A DNA stretch of 64,000 nucleotides from contig JAFKKH010000022.1 in assembly GCA_017305665.1 (NCBI GenBank), positions 62,001 through 126,000 of the forward strand, in the 5' to 3' direction. A program made the translations under genes and the position numbers. Below are positions 44,567 through 54,195 of the stretch, piece by piece. This stretch comes from Hyphomicrobiales bacterium (GTDB lineage Bacteria > Pseudomonadota > Alphaproteobacteria > Rhizobiales > Xanthobacteraceae). Under the pieces are notes generated by a model. That model was not told the DNA's origin. It made no database searches and was given only the letters and a program-made list of their open reading frames with translations. Position 1 is the stretch's first letter. Each line of letters opens with the position of its first letter.

Positions 44567-45121
44567 TCATCCTGCGAAGCCGCCGGAATCGAGGAAAGCC
44601 CGCTCCGCGGCGGTGGTGGTTCGGCCCAGCATCTCATTGCGATGCGGAAAGCGGCCGAACCGGCGGATGATGTCGGCGTGGATTTCCGCGAACTTGACGT
44701 TGTCCGGCCGGCCGCCGCTCTGAAACAGCGCGATGCATCGCTCCTGATCGGCCAGTTGCTCGGAATGCATGAAGGGCATGTAGAGGAATTCGACGAGGCC
44801 CGGATCGATACGCTTGCCGGCGCCGCGGGCGATGGCGCGGCTCGCGACCTCGAGCGCCTTGGCGTCGGTCGAGAAGGTGCGGGCGTCGTTGCGAAACATG
44901 TTGCGTGGAAACTGATCGAGCACGATGACCAGCGCCAGTGCGCCGTCATCGGTCGTCTCCCATGAGGCGAGTTCATCAGCAGCGGCCTGTTGCCACAGGC
45001 TGAGGAAGCGGCGGCGCACCTCCGCATCGAATGCCTCGTCCTTGGTGTACCACTTGTCCTTGCCGGCCGCGCGCCAGAAGGCGAGCACGTCGGCGGGTGT
45101 GGCGGAAGCTGATTGAGACAT
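44567..45121 (-). CDS. DUF924 family protein
   Basis: This 184-residue protein matches DUF924, with VLAFWRAAGKDKWYTKDEAFD near the N-terminus, LVIVLDQFPRNMFR in the middle and RFGRFPHRNEMLGR near the C-terminus. The family is widespread, all-helical and of unknown function. A hairpin separates it from the fadD-like gene. The peroxiredoxin gene downstream has its own ribosome-binding site. Confidence 0.9.
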   Translation of the reverse strand: MSQSASATPADVLAFWRAAGKDKWYTKDEAFDAEVRRRFLSLWQQAAADELASWETTDDGALALVIVLDQFPRNMFRNDARTFSTDAKALEVASRAIARGAGKRIDPGLVEFLYMPFMHSEQLADQERCIALFQSGGRPDNVKFAEIHADIIRRFGRFPHRNEMLGRTTTAAERAFLDSGGFAG

Positions 45122-45146
45122 GATTGATGCGATCGGTGTTGGGGAT

Positions 45147-45176
45147 CACCTCTTCCCGTGCTTGCGGGGAGAGGTG
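45147..45176. repeat. Short hairpin repeat between the fadD-like gene and the DUF924 gene
   Basis: CACCTCTTCCCG and CGGGGAGAGGTG pair with one mismatch around a short loop. The form CCTCTCCCCG..CGGGGAGAGG is a common intergenic motif in rhizobial genomes. It could also serve as a terminator for the ligase gene. Confidence 0.5.
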
Positions 45177-45202
45177 GTATTAAGGCCGCCGGACGATTCT
45201 CC

Positions 45203-46885
45203 TCACGCAGCTGCCTTCTTCTCGTCGCGTAATTCGCGGCGGAGGATCTTGCCGACGTTGGTCTTCGGTAACGAGTCGCGGAATTCGATCTGCTTCGGCA
45301 CCTTGTAGGCCGTGAGCTGCGTCGCGGCGAACTTGATGATGTCCTCCGCGGTGACGTTCGGATCCTTCTTCACCACGAAGGCCTTCACCGCCTCGCCGGA
45401 CTTCTTGTCCTCGACGCCGATCACGGCACATTCCAGTACGCCCGGATGAGCCGCGATCACATCCTCGATCTCGTTCGGATAGACGTTGAAGCCAGAGACC
45501 AGGATCATATCCTTCTTGCGGTCCACGATCTTGGTATAGCCGTCCGCGGACATCACGCCGATGTCGCCGGTGCGGAAGAAGCCGTCCGCCGTCATCACCT
45601 TCGCGGTCTCGTCCGGCCTGTTCCAGTAGCCCGCCATGACTTGCGGACCCTTGGCGCAGATTTCGCCGGCCTCGCCGAGCGGCATCTCGTTGCCGTCGTC
45701 GTCGCGGATCGAGATGTAGGTCGACGGCACCGGTAGACCGATGGAGCCGGAGAACTTGTCGGTGTCGGCAGGATTGCAGGTCAGCGTCGGGGACGTCTCC
45801 GACAGGCCATAGCCTTCCGACAACGGACATCCCGTCGTCTTCAGCCATTTCTCGGCCACCGCCTTCTGCGTCGCCATGCCGCCGCCGAACGAGGTCTTCA
45901 GCTTGGAGAAGTCGAGCTTCTCGAAGCCGGGCGTGTTGAGCAGACCGTTGTAGAGCGTGTTCACCGCCGGGAAGCTGTTGACCTGATACTTCGCGAGCTC
46001 CTTGATGAAGCCCGGCATGTCCCGCGGGTTCGGGATCAGCAGATTGACGCCGCCGGCGCGCATCGCCAGCATGAAGCACGCCGTCAGCGCGAAGATGTGA
46101 TAGAGCGGCAGCGCGCAGACGATGAAGAGCTGGTCGACATGCGGCGGCTTCTTCAGCGCCGGCTGCAGCCAGGCGTCGTTCTGCAAAACGTTGGCGACGA
46201 TGTTGCGATGGAGCAGCGTCGCGCCCTTGGATACGCCGGTGGTGCCGCCGGTGTATTGCAGGAACGCCACGTCGTCGGGCGTGAATTTCGGCTTGGCGAG
46301 CGTCATCCCACGGCCTGCCGCGAGCGCGTCGTTGAATTTGACCGCGCCGGGGAGCGAGAACGGCGGCACCATCTTCTTGACGCGGCGCACGACGAAATTG
46401 ACGATCACGCCCTTGAAGCCGAGCAGGTCGCCCATGCTGCCGACGATGACGTGCTTGACGGCGGTCTTGCCGAGAACTGCCTGCACGGTCGGCGCGAAGT
46501 TCTCCAGCACGATGATGGCTTCGGCGCCGGAGTCCTTGAGCTGGTGCTCGAGCTCGCGCGGCGTATAGAGCGGATTGACGTTGACCACGGCATAGCCGGC
46601 GCGCAGCACGGCCACCGTCGCGACCGGGTATTGCAGCACGTTCGGCATCATCAGCGCGACGCGCGCGCCTTTCTTCAGGCCCTTGCTCTGCAGGTACGCG
46701 CCCAGCGCGAGCGACATCTCGTCGAGCTCGCGATAGGTGATGGCCTTGTCCATGCAGATGAAGGCCTTGCGATCGCGGAATTTGGCAAAGCTCTCCTCGA
46801 GCAGTTCGACCAGCGAGGAATACTGCGCCGGATCGATATCGGCCGGCACGCCGGCGGGATACTGCTTGAGCCAGATACGGTCCAT
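45203..46885 (-). CDS. Long-chain fatty-acid-CoA ligase (FadD-like)
   Basis: This 560-residue AMP-forming ligase has the phosphate loop YTGGTTGVSKGATL (about residues 216-229), the GYGLSETSP substrate motif and the C-terminal KTNVGKILRRELRDE with the catalytic Lys. It activates long-chain fatty acids for beta-oxidation at the inner membrane. The start at 46885 (MDRIWLKQYPAGVPADI) is typical of FadD in this group. No other fatty-acid gene adjoins it. Confidence 0.93.
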   Translation of the reverse strand: MDRIWLKQYPAGVPADIDPAQYSSLVELLEESFAKFRDRKAFICMDKAITYRELDEMSLALGAYLQSKGLKKGARVALMMPNVLQYPVATVAVLRAGYAVVNVNPLYTPRELEHQLKDSGAEAIIVLENFAPTVQAVLGKTAVKHVIVGSMGDLLGFKGVIVNFVVRRVKKMVPPFSLPGAVKFNDALAAGRGMTLAKPKFTPDDVAFLQYTGGTTGVSKGATLLHRNIVANVLQNDAWLQPALKKPPHVDQLFIVCALPLYHIFALTACFMLAMRAGGVNLLIPNPRDMPGFIKELAKYQVNSFPAVNTLYNGLLNTPGFEKLDFSKLKTSFGGGMATQKAVAEKWLKTTGCPLSEGYGLSETSPTLTCNPADTDKFSGSIGLPVPSTYISIRDDDGNEMPLGEAGEICAKGPQVMAGYWNRPDETAKVMTADGFFRTGDIGVMSADGYTKIVDRKKDMILVSGFNVYPNEIEDVIAAHPGVLECAVIGVEDKKSGEAVKAFVVKKDPNVTAEDIIKFAATQLTAYKVPKQIEFRDSLPKTNVGKILRRELRDEKKAAA

Positions 46886-47033
46886 GGGCTCCCCCCTGTG
46901 TCATTCCGCTGTGTCGCGGAACGCCTTGTTCAGGGAAGTATTGGGCGAAGCCGTTATCCAAGGCAAGCGGCTGCGCGCCAAGGCCGCATCCGGGCAACGT
47001 GACGTGCGGTGCGTTGTCGCGCTGACGGCGGTG

Positions 47034-48509
47034 TCAGGTGCGGGGTTTTGGGTTGCCGGCTGGCTGGGCGTCACCGGTTGTGGCGTTCTTCGGCTTCGGC
47101 TTGCCCTTGGCGCCGGCCGGCTTCGGCTTGGCGGTTGAACTCGTGGCTGCGGCAGGCTTGGTGGCGGCTTGCTTTGTCCCGGCCTTGCTGCCCTTGCCGG
47201 CATGCTTACCGGCCGGCTTCGCAGCCGCATCGGGATTGATCGTCACCGAAACCCGATGCTTCGATTTCGGATCGTCCGATTTGGTCTTGGCCTCTTTCGG
47301 CGTGCCATGGCCGCGCTTGCCATGAGCGACTTTCGCCCGCTTGCCTTTTGGCGGAGCATCCCGGGCCGCATCGGCCTCCGCCGCGGCGGCGATGGCGGGG
47401 CCGGTGCGCGTCGGGCCGGTATAGACGATGATCGGCTCCGCGGGAGCGGGGGCGGCCGCGATCATGTCGGCCGGCCTCAGGGCCGGCGGCTGCAGGCCGG
47501 TCGAGAGGAACGACATCACGGCATCGCCGGTGTGCGTCGCGTTGGCGACGGTGTCGTCATCCTCGTCGCTGGCGGGGTGCTTGCGTTTCGGTCCGCACAT
47601 CTCGTCGCGCAGGTTCGGGGGCGCGGCGGCGATGGGCGCCAGCTTGTCGACGGTGCCGAGCGCCGGGCGCAGCCATGACAGCGAATTATTGGAGAAGCCG
47701 CGCTCCAGCAACTGCGCAGCGCGCACCGCGCGCATGGTTCCGGACGACGCACCCAGCACCACCGCGATCAGACGCTTGCCGTTCTGGGTGGCCGAGCCGA
47801 TGAGATTGTATCCGGAGGCGCAGATGAAGCCGGTCTTGAAGCCATCGGCACCGGGAAAGCGCCCGATCAGCTTGTTGAAGTTACGCGTCACCCTGTGGCC
47901 ATAGCGGATCGCGGGAATGTGGACGTAGTATTCGTATTCGGGCAGGTCGTGGATGAAGGCGCGGGCGAGAATGCCGAGATCGCGCGCCGAGGTAATCTGG
48001 CCGTCGGCTGGCAATCCGTTCGGGTTGACGTAACTCGTCTGCGTCATGCCGAGCCGCTGCGCGGTCGCGTTCATCTCGGCCAGAAAGGTGTCGAGCGAAC
48101 CGCCACCGACGCCTTCGGCGAGCACCATGGCCATGTCGTTCGCCGATTTCACCAGCATCATCTTCAGCGCGTTGTCGACGGTCACCTGCGTGCCGGGCCG
48201 GAAACCCATCTTCGAGGGCGACTGCGATGCGGCGATGGGCGAGACCGTGAACAGCGTATCGAGCGTGATGCGTCCCTGCTTGACCGCCGTCAGCGTGACA
48301 TAGGCCGTCATCAGCTTGGTGAGCGAGGCCGGATACCAGGGATAGGTCGCGTTCTCGGCCTCCAGCACCTTGCCGGTGTCGGCTTCGATCAGAAGATGCG
48401 CTTCGGTTGCGGACGCAGTGCGCATCGGCGCGATCGCGACCATCAATCCGGCCGCGAAGAGCATCCAGACCGGCAACGACCTGCGAAACAGGGAGACGAA
48501 AAATGGCAC
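47034..48509 (-). CDS. D-alanyl-D-alanine carboxypeptidase (PBP5/DacF type) with long basic tail
   Basis: This 491-residue protein has a signal peptide and the three penicillin-binding motifs: S62-L-T-K65, S122-A-N124 and K225-T-G227. It trims pentapeptides of peptidoglycan in the periplasm. The catalytic part ends near residue 320. The remaining ~170 residues are Ala/Lys/Pro-rich, low in complexity and histone-like (KGKRAKVAHGKRGHG and similar), without the usual membrane-anchoring amphipathic helix being evident. The tail may bind the cell wall or membrane; that is inference. Confidence 0.92.
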   Translation of the reverse strand: MPFFVSLFRRSLPVWMLFAAGLMVAIAPMRTASATEAHLLIEADTGKVLEAENATYPWYPASLTKLMTAYVTLTAVKQGRITLDTLFTVSPIAASQSPSKMGFRPGTQVTVDNALKMMLVKSANDMAMVLAEGVGGGSLDTFLAEMNATAQRLGMTQTSYVNPNGLPADGQITSARDLGILARAFIHDLPEYEYYVHIPAIRYGHRVTRNFNKLIGRFPGADGFKTGFICASGYNLIGSATQNGKRLIAVVLGASSGTMRAVRAAQLLERGFSNNSLSWLRPALGTVDKLAPIAAAPPNLRDEMCGPKRKHPASDEDDDTVANATHTGDAVMSFLSTGLQPPALRPADMIAAAPAPAEPIIVYTGPTRTGPAIAAAAEADAARDAPPKGKRAKVAHGKRGHGTPKEAKTKSDDPKSKHRVSVTINPDAAAKPAGKHAGKGSKAGTKQAATKPAAATSSTAKPKPAGAKGKPKPKNATTGDAQPAGNPKPRT

Positions 48510-48681
48510 GATCCGGTTCCGGTCCTTCGAGACCCGCCTCTGAGAAGGCGGCCTGCTTTTTGGGGTTCAAGCGTGTCCGGTGCCGTCGGTTACGGCGGGG
48601 CTAAGCTATACTGGCTGATGGAGCCAGAACAGTGCCCCACTACCTAATTCCCCGATGAAAGGGGCCGAATTTCGACAGTCG

Positions 48682-50505
48682 CTAAATTCGGGCCTGTGCA
48701 ACCCCGGCTTGCGACGAGGGCTGGTCGGTCGGAGCGTCGGGTCGGGAACTCTCCTGCACCATGAACTGGGCCTTTGCGAGTTGCGCAAAATGACCGCCTT
48801 TGGCCACCAGTTCATCAAAGGTTCCGCTTTCGATCACGCGTCCGTTCTCGAACACCAGGATGCGTGTGGCGTTGCGAATGGTCGACAGGCGATGCGCGAT
48901 AACGAAGGTCGTGCGGCCCTTCATCACCTCGTCGAGCGCGGCATTGACCTTGGCTTCGGTCACCGCATCGAGTGCGCTGGTCGCCTCGTCGAGGATCAGG
49001 ATCGGCGGGTCCTTGAGCAGTGCGCGGGCGATCGACAGCCGTTGCCGCTCGCCGCCTGACAGCATGCGTCCGCGCTCGCCCGCATGGGTGTCGAATTTCC
49101 TGTCGCCGCGCTCGATGAAGTCCAGCGCCTGGGCGCGCGATGCCGCGAGCCGCATCTCCTCCTCGGTGGCGTCGGGCTTGCCGACGCGCAGGTTCTCGGC
49201 GATCGAGCGGTTGAACAGCAATGCCTCCTGAAACACCACGCCGATATTCCGGCGCAACGCCGTGAGTTTCAGGCTGCGGATGTCCATGCCGTCGATCTTG
49301 ATGATGCCGGATTGCGGATCGAAGGCGCGATGCAGCAGCGCGATGGCGGTGGATTTGCCGGCGCCGGTCGGGCCGACCAGCGCGATGGTCTGGCCGGGCA
49401 GGACGGCGAACGACAGATCCTCCACCGCGGGGCGCTTGCCGTCGTAGGAGAACGACACGTCGTGGAATTCGACGAGGCCTTTCAGCCGGCCGGGATCGAT
49501 GGCGTCGGGCCGGTCGCGCACGGCGGGGACGGCGTCGAGCACGTCGAAGAATTCCTTGAGCCGCGGCGCTTCCATGAACACGCTGTTGATGAAGGCCACC
49601 ACCTGCTCGAGCTTCTGGATCAGCATGGTGGCGAAGCTCACGAACATCACGATCTCGCCGACCGATGTCATTCCCTGCTGGTTCAGCACGATGCCGACAG
49701 CGAAAATCGCGAGGATGGTGATGGTGGTGGAAGCGCGCGTCATCACGGTGACGATGGCCCACCACGACAGCACGGGCATCTGCGCGGCAAGCAGCTTGTC
49801 GACGACGAACCGCAGGCCTTGAACCTCGGCATCGACGCGGACGAAGCTCTGCACCAGCGCCACGTTGCCGAGCGCGTCGGAAGCCCGCGCGGAGAGATCG
49901 CTGAAGTGGGCTTCGACTTCGTTCTGCATGTCGAAGGTCTTGCGGACCACCAGCGTCGTCAGCACCGTGAACACGATGCAGAGTGCGAACAGCAGGATCG
50001 CCAGACGCCAGTTGATGTAGAGCGACAGCGGCAGTAGCACCACCAGCGACATGATCGCGGCGAAATGCTCGCGGAAGAATCCGAGCCACAACCGCCACAG
50101 TGCGTCGGTGCCCTGCAGCATCACCTTCATCAATCGGCCGGAGTGGGTGCCGGTATGATAGGTCAGCGGCAACTGCATGATGTGCTCGAAATATTCCGTC
50201 AGCACCGCCTGGCGCTGGCGATGCGAGAGGCGGTCGGCGTGCAGCGCCACGATCACGCCGCAGATGATGGTGAAGAGACCAAAGACGACCCAGGCCGCGA
50301 GCAGCGGCCACGGCGAAGTCGTCGTGGTTCCGAACGGGCCGGCGGCGAGATGGCCGGAGAGCACATCGACGATGCGGCCGAACAGCACCGGTTCGGCGAA
50401 CTGTGCGCCGGCCAGCAGCAGATTGGCCAAAGCGAGAATCCAGCCGAGCCGCGCTTCCTTGCCGAGCAACTCGAGAACGCGCGTATAAAGGTGGAACATC
50501 GGCAT
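48682..50505 (-). CDS. ndvA: Cyclic beta-1,2-glucan ABC exporter NdvA/ChvA type
   Basis: This ~607-residue half-transporter has six N-terminal membrane helices and a C-terminal ATPase with Walker [10 protein letters not shown], signature [10 protein letters not shown] and Walker [13 protein letters not shown]. The N-terminus [20 protein letters not shown] and [15 protein letters not shown] match rhizobial glucan exporters, which work as homodimers. Starts at 50505 or 50499 are possible; the frame upstream is unsupported. No glucan synthase (NdvB) lies nearby, so another exported substrate is possible. Confidence 0.88.
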   Translation of the reverse strand: MPMFHLYTRVLELLGKEARLGWILALANLLLAGAQFAEPVLFGRIVDVLSGHLAAGPFGTTTTSPWPLLAAWVVFGLFTIICGVIVALHADRLSHRQRQAVLTEYFEHIMQLPLTYHTGTHSGRLMKVMLQGTDALWRLWLGFFREHFAAIMSLVVLLPLSLYINWRLAILLFALCIVFTVLTTLVVRKTFDMQNEVEAHFSDLSARASDALGNVALVQSFVRVDAEVQGLRFVVDKLLAAQMPVLSWWAIVTVMTRASTTITILAIFAVGIVLNQQGMTSVGEIVMFVSFATMLIQKLEQVVAFINSVFMEAPRLKEFFDVLDAVPAVRDRPDAIDPGRLKGLVEFHDVSFSYDGKRPAVEDLSFAVLPGQTIALVGPTGAGKSTAIALLHRAFDPQSGIIKIDGMDIRSLKLTALRRNIGVVFQEALLFNRSIAENLRVGKPDATEEEMRLAASRAQALDFIERGDRKFDTHAGERGRMLSGGERQRLSIARALLKDPPILILDEATSALDAVTEAKVNAALDEVMKGRTTFVIAHRLSTIRNATRILVFENGRVIESGTFDELVAKGGHFAQLAKAQFMVQESSRPDAPTDQPSSQAGVAQARI

Positions 50506-50615
50506 TGGACCCAGGCTGTGACGGCCATCCGTCAAGCAGCGAAGCACGCGCCGGATGAATAGGCCGTTCGCATTCTAATCAGGGATCGGTTGCGGAATAC
50601 AGCCGCTTGTATGGT

Positions 50616-51677
50616 TTATTCGGCCTGAGTGATCCTGCGGTCACCGGACGGTGGCAGAAAGCTGTCGTCGAAGATGTCGGCAAGCGCGGGACGATTATGG
50701 AATTTGAAATCTTCCGCGATCTGGTCGAGCGATGTCTCGAAGCGGACCGGGTCGATGCCGCCGATGCCGTTGTGCCTGACCTCGCCGGTCAGGATGTTGT
50801 CGCTCAGCACCGCGTGCAGGCGTTCCAGTTCCACGGCGGCCGATCCGCCGTCCATTTGGGTCAACACCTCGTCCACCGCCTGCGCAGGCGTCTTGACGGT
50901 GAACCGCAAGCCCCTGATCACGGCGCGCACAAAAGCTCCGACTGCTTCCGGCCTGTCGGTGGCGAACGCCGGGTTGACGATGAGAGCCTTGCCGTAGGCG
51001 GCGCAGCCGTAGTCTGCAAAGCGCAGCACGGCCATGTCGTCGGCCGGGATGCCGCGATTGCGGAGATCGACCGCGGACAAATATGACAGCCCGGCGATGG
51101 CATCGACCTGACCTGCCGACAACATCGGCTCGCGAACCGCAGCGCTGACGCGCTCGACTTTCACGGTCTTGAGTTTCAATCCGTTTCGTCGCGCGAGCGC
51201 CGGCCACAGCCGGATGGACAGATCGCCGTCGGCTGCGCCCACCGTTTTGCCCTCGATGTCGGCCAGCGCGTTGATGCCGCGGCTCTTGCGCGCGATGAAG
51301 GCGTAGCCCGCCTTGTCGAACAACACGAAGACCGCCTTGACCGGAGGCGCGCCCGCCTTGCTGCGGAAACGGATCAGCGCATTGAGATCGGCGAGCGCAA
51401 GCTGGCTCTTGCCGGATGCGACTTGTGCAATGGCGTCGTCCGTGTTGGCCGCAATCGTGGTGGTGACGTTCAGGCCTTCGGCGCGGAATAGTCCCTTGGT
51501 GGATGCCACCACCACCGGCGCCACGGCGGCATCGATCGGGTGATCGAGCGCAAACGTGACTGCGGTCGGCGTCGGAGTATCGGTTTTGTCGTTCGCGGTG
51601 CCGGCGCGCGCAAATCCGGCCACGCTCAGAAGCGTGAGCAGAACGAACGAGAGAAGACGCGTTGATCGGACTTGCAT
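50616..51677 (-). CDS. ABC transporter substrate-binding protein, NMT1/SsuA-like, orphan
   Basis: This 353-residue exported protein has a signal peptide (cleavage near GFARAGTA) and a NMT1/THI5-like periplasmic-binding fold, with APVVVASTKGLFRAEGLNV and LALADLNALIRF. Family members bind sulphonates, nitrate, pyrimidine precursors or similar small molecules. No permease or ATPase gene is adjacent, so it is an orphan. A 196-base divergent region separates it from the Gly/Tyr-rich protein gene. Confidence 0.85.
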   Translation of the reverse strand: MQVRSTRLLSFVLLTLLSVAGFARAGTANDKTDTPTPTAVTFALDHPIDAAVAPVVVASTKGLFRAEGLNVTTTIAANTDDAIAQVASGKSQLALADLNALIRFRSKAGAPPVKAVFVLFDKAGYAFIARKSRGINALADIEGKTVGAADGDLSIRLWPALARRNGLKLKTVKVERVSAAVREPMLSAGQVDAIAGLSYLSAVDLRNRGIPADDMAVLRFADYGCAAYGKALIVNPAFATDRPEAVGAFVRAVIRGLRFTVKTPAQAVDEVLTQMDGGSAAVELERLHAVLSDNILTGEVRHNGIGGIDPVRFETSLDQIAEDFKFHNRPALADIFDDSFLPPSGDRRITQAE

Positions 51678-51873
51678 CGGAATGAGGTGGCTGAAGCGTT
51701 AAGGTAAACCGTGCGCGAACTTCATGACACAAATGTAATCTGACCAGAGCAACCTGAACGCAGCATGACTGCCGTATTTTGTCGCGGTCCGCTCAGCTTG
51801 CATTGGCGGCGGGGAACCCAATGTAGAGGACGGGGGTTATTCCCGCAGCGGCCTCACTGGGCCGAGATGATCG

Positions 51874-52311
51874 ATGTCGAAAAGGATATTTCAGATGTTG
51901 ACGCACAAGGGTTTCAAATCGTCCACCGGCCGGAGCGTTGTTTTGGCGACGGTTGCGGCAGTGGCTTTGACGGCGGCTGGTCCGTCATTCGCAGCATCGC
52001 CCGCGCCGGCGGGCAAGGTCGTTTCGGCCCACGCCATCACCGACTTCAGCGCCCAGCGCCGGCACTACCGTCATCGCGGTGGTGGTAATGCGGCCGCCGC
52101 TGCGGCATTCGCGGGCATCATCGGGACCGTCGGCGCGATCGCCGCATCCCAGGCCCGCCGCGACGCCTACTACGATTACGGCCCTGGTTACTATGCGCCG
52201 CCGGCCTATTACTACAGCGGTCCGCGCTATACGTCGCCCTATGGCGGGGCATACGGCTACGGCGGTGGCGGCAATTACCTCGATCCGGGCGGGAATATCG
52301 TCCCCTACTGA
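51874..52311 (+). CDS. Secreted Gly/Tyr-rich protein of unknown function
   Basis: This ~145-residue protein has a signal peptide (cleavage near SFAASPA) and a short transmembrane-like glycine zipper (AAAAAFAGIIGTVGAIAA). The C-terminal half is rich in Tyr, Gly and Pro (YYDYGPGYYAPPAYYY). Such small proteins are common in rhizobial genomes and may sit in the envelope. ATG 51874 or ATG 51895, the latter preceded by AAAGGA, can start it. Confidence 0.7.
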   Translation: MSKRIFQMLTHKGFKSSTGRSVVLATVAAVALTAAGPSFAASPAPAGKVVSAHAITDFSAQRRHYRHRGGGNAAAAAAFAGIIGTVGAIAASQARRDAYYDYGPGYYAPPAYYYSGPRYTSPYGGAYGYGGGGNYLDPGGNIVPY

Positions 52312-52345
52312 TGATCGCATGCCGGCCTTTGGCCGGAGAACGTAA

Positions 52346-52372
52346 CGCCGGCCGCCCATGCGGCCGGCGTTT
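52346..52372 (+). terminator. Hairpin terminator after the Gly/Tyr-rich gene
   Basis: A nine-base stem CGCCGGCCG / CGGCCGGCG with a six-base loop is followed by only three T residues. It lies 35 bases after the stop. The stem is strong but the T-tract is weak. Confidence 0.55.
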
Positions 52373-52415
52373 GACGTTAACACGCTGGTCGGAAGTTTCC
52401 GCTAGCGTGGCTGGT

Positions 52416-52814
52416 ATGAGTGATTCGCTTGACCGGCTTTATCTGGCAGTGATCGCGGCTCGGGATCTGGATCCCGCCACCTCGCGAACCGCCCGGCTGT
52501 TTCAGCGTGGTCCCTCGAAGATGGCCAAGAAGCTCGCCGAGGAAGCCATCGAAGTCGTGATCGATGCCGTCAACGGCAAGACCGACGCCGTGATCCGCGA
52601 GAGCGCCGATCTGTTTTACAATCTGACAGTCTTGTGGGCGGCGGCCGGGGTTCGTCCCGAGGATGTCTGGGCCGAGATGGATCGCCGCGAACGGATGCTC
52701 GGGATCGCGGAGAAGTTGCCGAAAGCTCCGGTGAAGCCGGCGAAAGTATCCGCCAGGCCGGCCCGGCGGCCAATTGTCGCGCTCGACGATCATCGCCTTC
52801 GCAAGCAGCGCTGA
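52416..52814 (+). CDS. Phosphoribosyl-ATP pyrophosphatase-like protein (HisE/MazG fold)
   Basis: This 132-residue protein has the PRA-PH metal-binding core KKLAEEAIEVVIDA and RESADLFYNLTVLW, with the conserved Glu and Asp residues. HisE catalyses the second step of histidine synthesis. Here it stands alone, not in a histidine operon, and has a ~30-residue basic C-terminal extension, so a house-cleaning pyrophosphatase role is an alternative. ATG 52416 starts the homologous region; the frame is open upstream. Confidence 0.8.
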   Translation: MSDSLDRLYLAVIAARDLDPATSRTARLFQRGPSKMAKKLAEEAIEVVIDAVNGKTDAVIRESADLFYNLTVLWAAAGVRPEDVWAEMDRRERMLGIAEKLPKAPVKPAKVSARPARRPIVALDDHRLRKQR

Positions 52815-52865
52815 AATCCTCGCCTCGGCCATGGACAAATCCGCCGCGCAGTGGTTCATCGCGCC

Positions 52866-53447
52866 ATGCTGAGACGGATCTACGACTGGTGCATCGCCGC
52901 CGCCGACAAGCCCTACGCGCTATGGATTCTGGGAGCGGTGGCTTTCGCGGAAAGCTCGTTCTTTCCCGTGCCGCCGGACATCATGCTGTTGCCGATGTCG
53001 CTGGCGCGGCCGCAGCGGGCCTGGCTGTTCGCGGCGCTGTGCACGGTCGCCTCGGTCGCCGGCGGCGTGCTCGGTTATGCGATCGGTGCGCTGCTCTATG
53101 ACTCGCTGGGGCAGTGGCTGATCCATCTCTACGGGCTCGGCGACAAGGTCGAGGCGTTTCGCGCCTCCTATGCGCAGTGGGGTGCCTTGATCATCATCGG
53201 CAAGGGGCTGACGCCGATCCCCTACAAGCTCGTCACCATCACGTCGGGCTTTGCCGGCTACAACATCTGGCTGTTCATCCTGTGCTCGATCATCGCCCGC
53301 GGCGGCCGCTTCTTCGTGGTCGCCGTGGTGCTCAACCGCTACGGCGACGTGATCCGCGCCGAAATGGAGAAGCGGCTCGGGCTGTGGGTGGCGCTTGGTG
53401 CCGCGGTTCTCGTGCTCGGCTTCGTCATCGCGTTCAAGCTGGTGTAG
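52866..53447 (+). CDS. YqaA/DedA-family membrane protein (VTT domain)
   Basis: This 193-residue protein has four to five membrane helices and the SNARE-associated/VTT-domain stretch SSFFPVPPDIMLLPM near residue 30, and later GKGLTPIPYKLVTITSGF with the conserved Pro. DedA relatives affect membrane lipid flipping and envelope homeostasis. ATG 52866 gives the typical start; GTG 52851 is possible. Confidence 0.9.
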   Translation: MLRRIYDWCIAAADKPYALWILGAVAFAESSFFPVPPDIMLLPMSLARPQRAWLFAALCTVASVAGGVLGYAIGALLYDSLGQWLIHLYGLGDKVEAFRASYAQWGALIIIGKGLTPIPYKLVTITSGFAGYNIWLFILCSIIARGGRFFVVAVVLNRYGDVIRAEMEKRLGLWVALGAAVLVLGFVIAFKLV

Positions 53448-53497
53448 GCGGAATACTCGTTCTTCCTCGGCATGGCTTTCCGCGATAGCCTCATCGG

Positions 53498-54082
53498 ATG
53501 TCCCATCGAACCAGCGGAGTGGATTTTCGGCGCACGGCCGGCACAGGTTTTGGCGCGATCTGGCTTGTTCTGGCGCTGACCGGTTTGGCGTGGCCGCAGG
53601 CCGCGCCGCTGCAATCCCAGACGGCGCCGGCGGCTCAGCCATCGCAACGCGCACCGGAAGTGCCGGTCACTGCGCCGGCCGAACCCCAGCACAGGGAAAA
53701 TCCGGGTCTGATCAACGAGCTTGGAAAGCTGTTCGCTAAGCCGTCGTTGACGTTGCCGGATATGAAAAGCTCGGGACAGGCGATCGAGGATTTCAACACG
53801 CGCGCCTGGGATGCCACCAAGGACGCGGCCGGTGCGATATCCCGTCTGGCGAAATCGCCGGGCGTCAGCGGCCGGGTGGCGTGCCCCGTCGCGGTCAATG
53901 GCGCGCCGGACTGCAAGGTCGCCGCTGACAAACTCTGTCAGAGCAAAGGCTTCAAGGAAGGCCGCAGCGTGGATATGGATTCCGCCGAGACCTGTTCGGC
54001 GAAGACGCTGATTCCCGGCCGCGCGCGCCAGCCCGGCGATTGCCGCACCGACAATTACGTCACCCGCGCGATCTGCCAATGA
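53498..54082 (+). CDS. Exported protein of unknown function with conserved cysteines
   Basis: This 194-residue protein has an N-terminal signal (cleavage near PQAAPLQ, residue ~36), a Pro/Ala-rich linker, a Lys/Asp-rich middle and six Cys in the C-terminal ~70 residues (RVACPVA, PDCKVAADKLCQ, TCSAKT, GDCRTD and AICQ). The Cys pattern suggests disulphides in the periplasm. No family was recognised. Confidence 0.75.
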   Translation: MSHRTSGVDFRRTAGTGFGAIWLVLALTGLAWPQAAPLQSQTAPAAQPSQRAPEVPVTAPAEPQHRENPGLINELGKLFAKPSLTLPDMKSSGQAIEDFNTRAWDATKDAAGAISRLAKSPGVSGRVACPVAVNGAPDCKVAADKLCQSKGFKEGRSVDMDSAETCSAKTLIPGRARQPGDCRTDNYVTRAICQ

Positions 54083-54195
54083 TACCTCCGGCGCTTCATG
54101 CGCGATCTTGCGTGGCGGTCTCGCAATTGCTTTGGTAGGACGGTTGTCATCCTTTTCGGGCGCTGTCGCGCCCGCGTCATGCGAGGTTTTATCGA

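Noticed and set aside
45180-46997. A 605-codon frame overlapping the fadD-like gene in another frame
   Set aside because: It is Arg/Ala-rich without domains, while the fadD-like frame has all ligase motifs.
51735-51760. Possible Pho box (TGTGTCAT-like) in front of the orphan binding protein
   Set aside because: Only one of the two 7-base repeats matches; the second match is poor.
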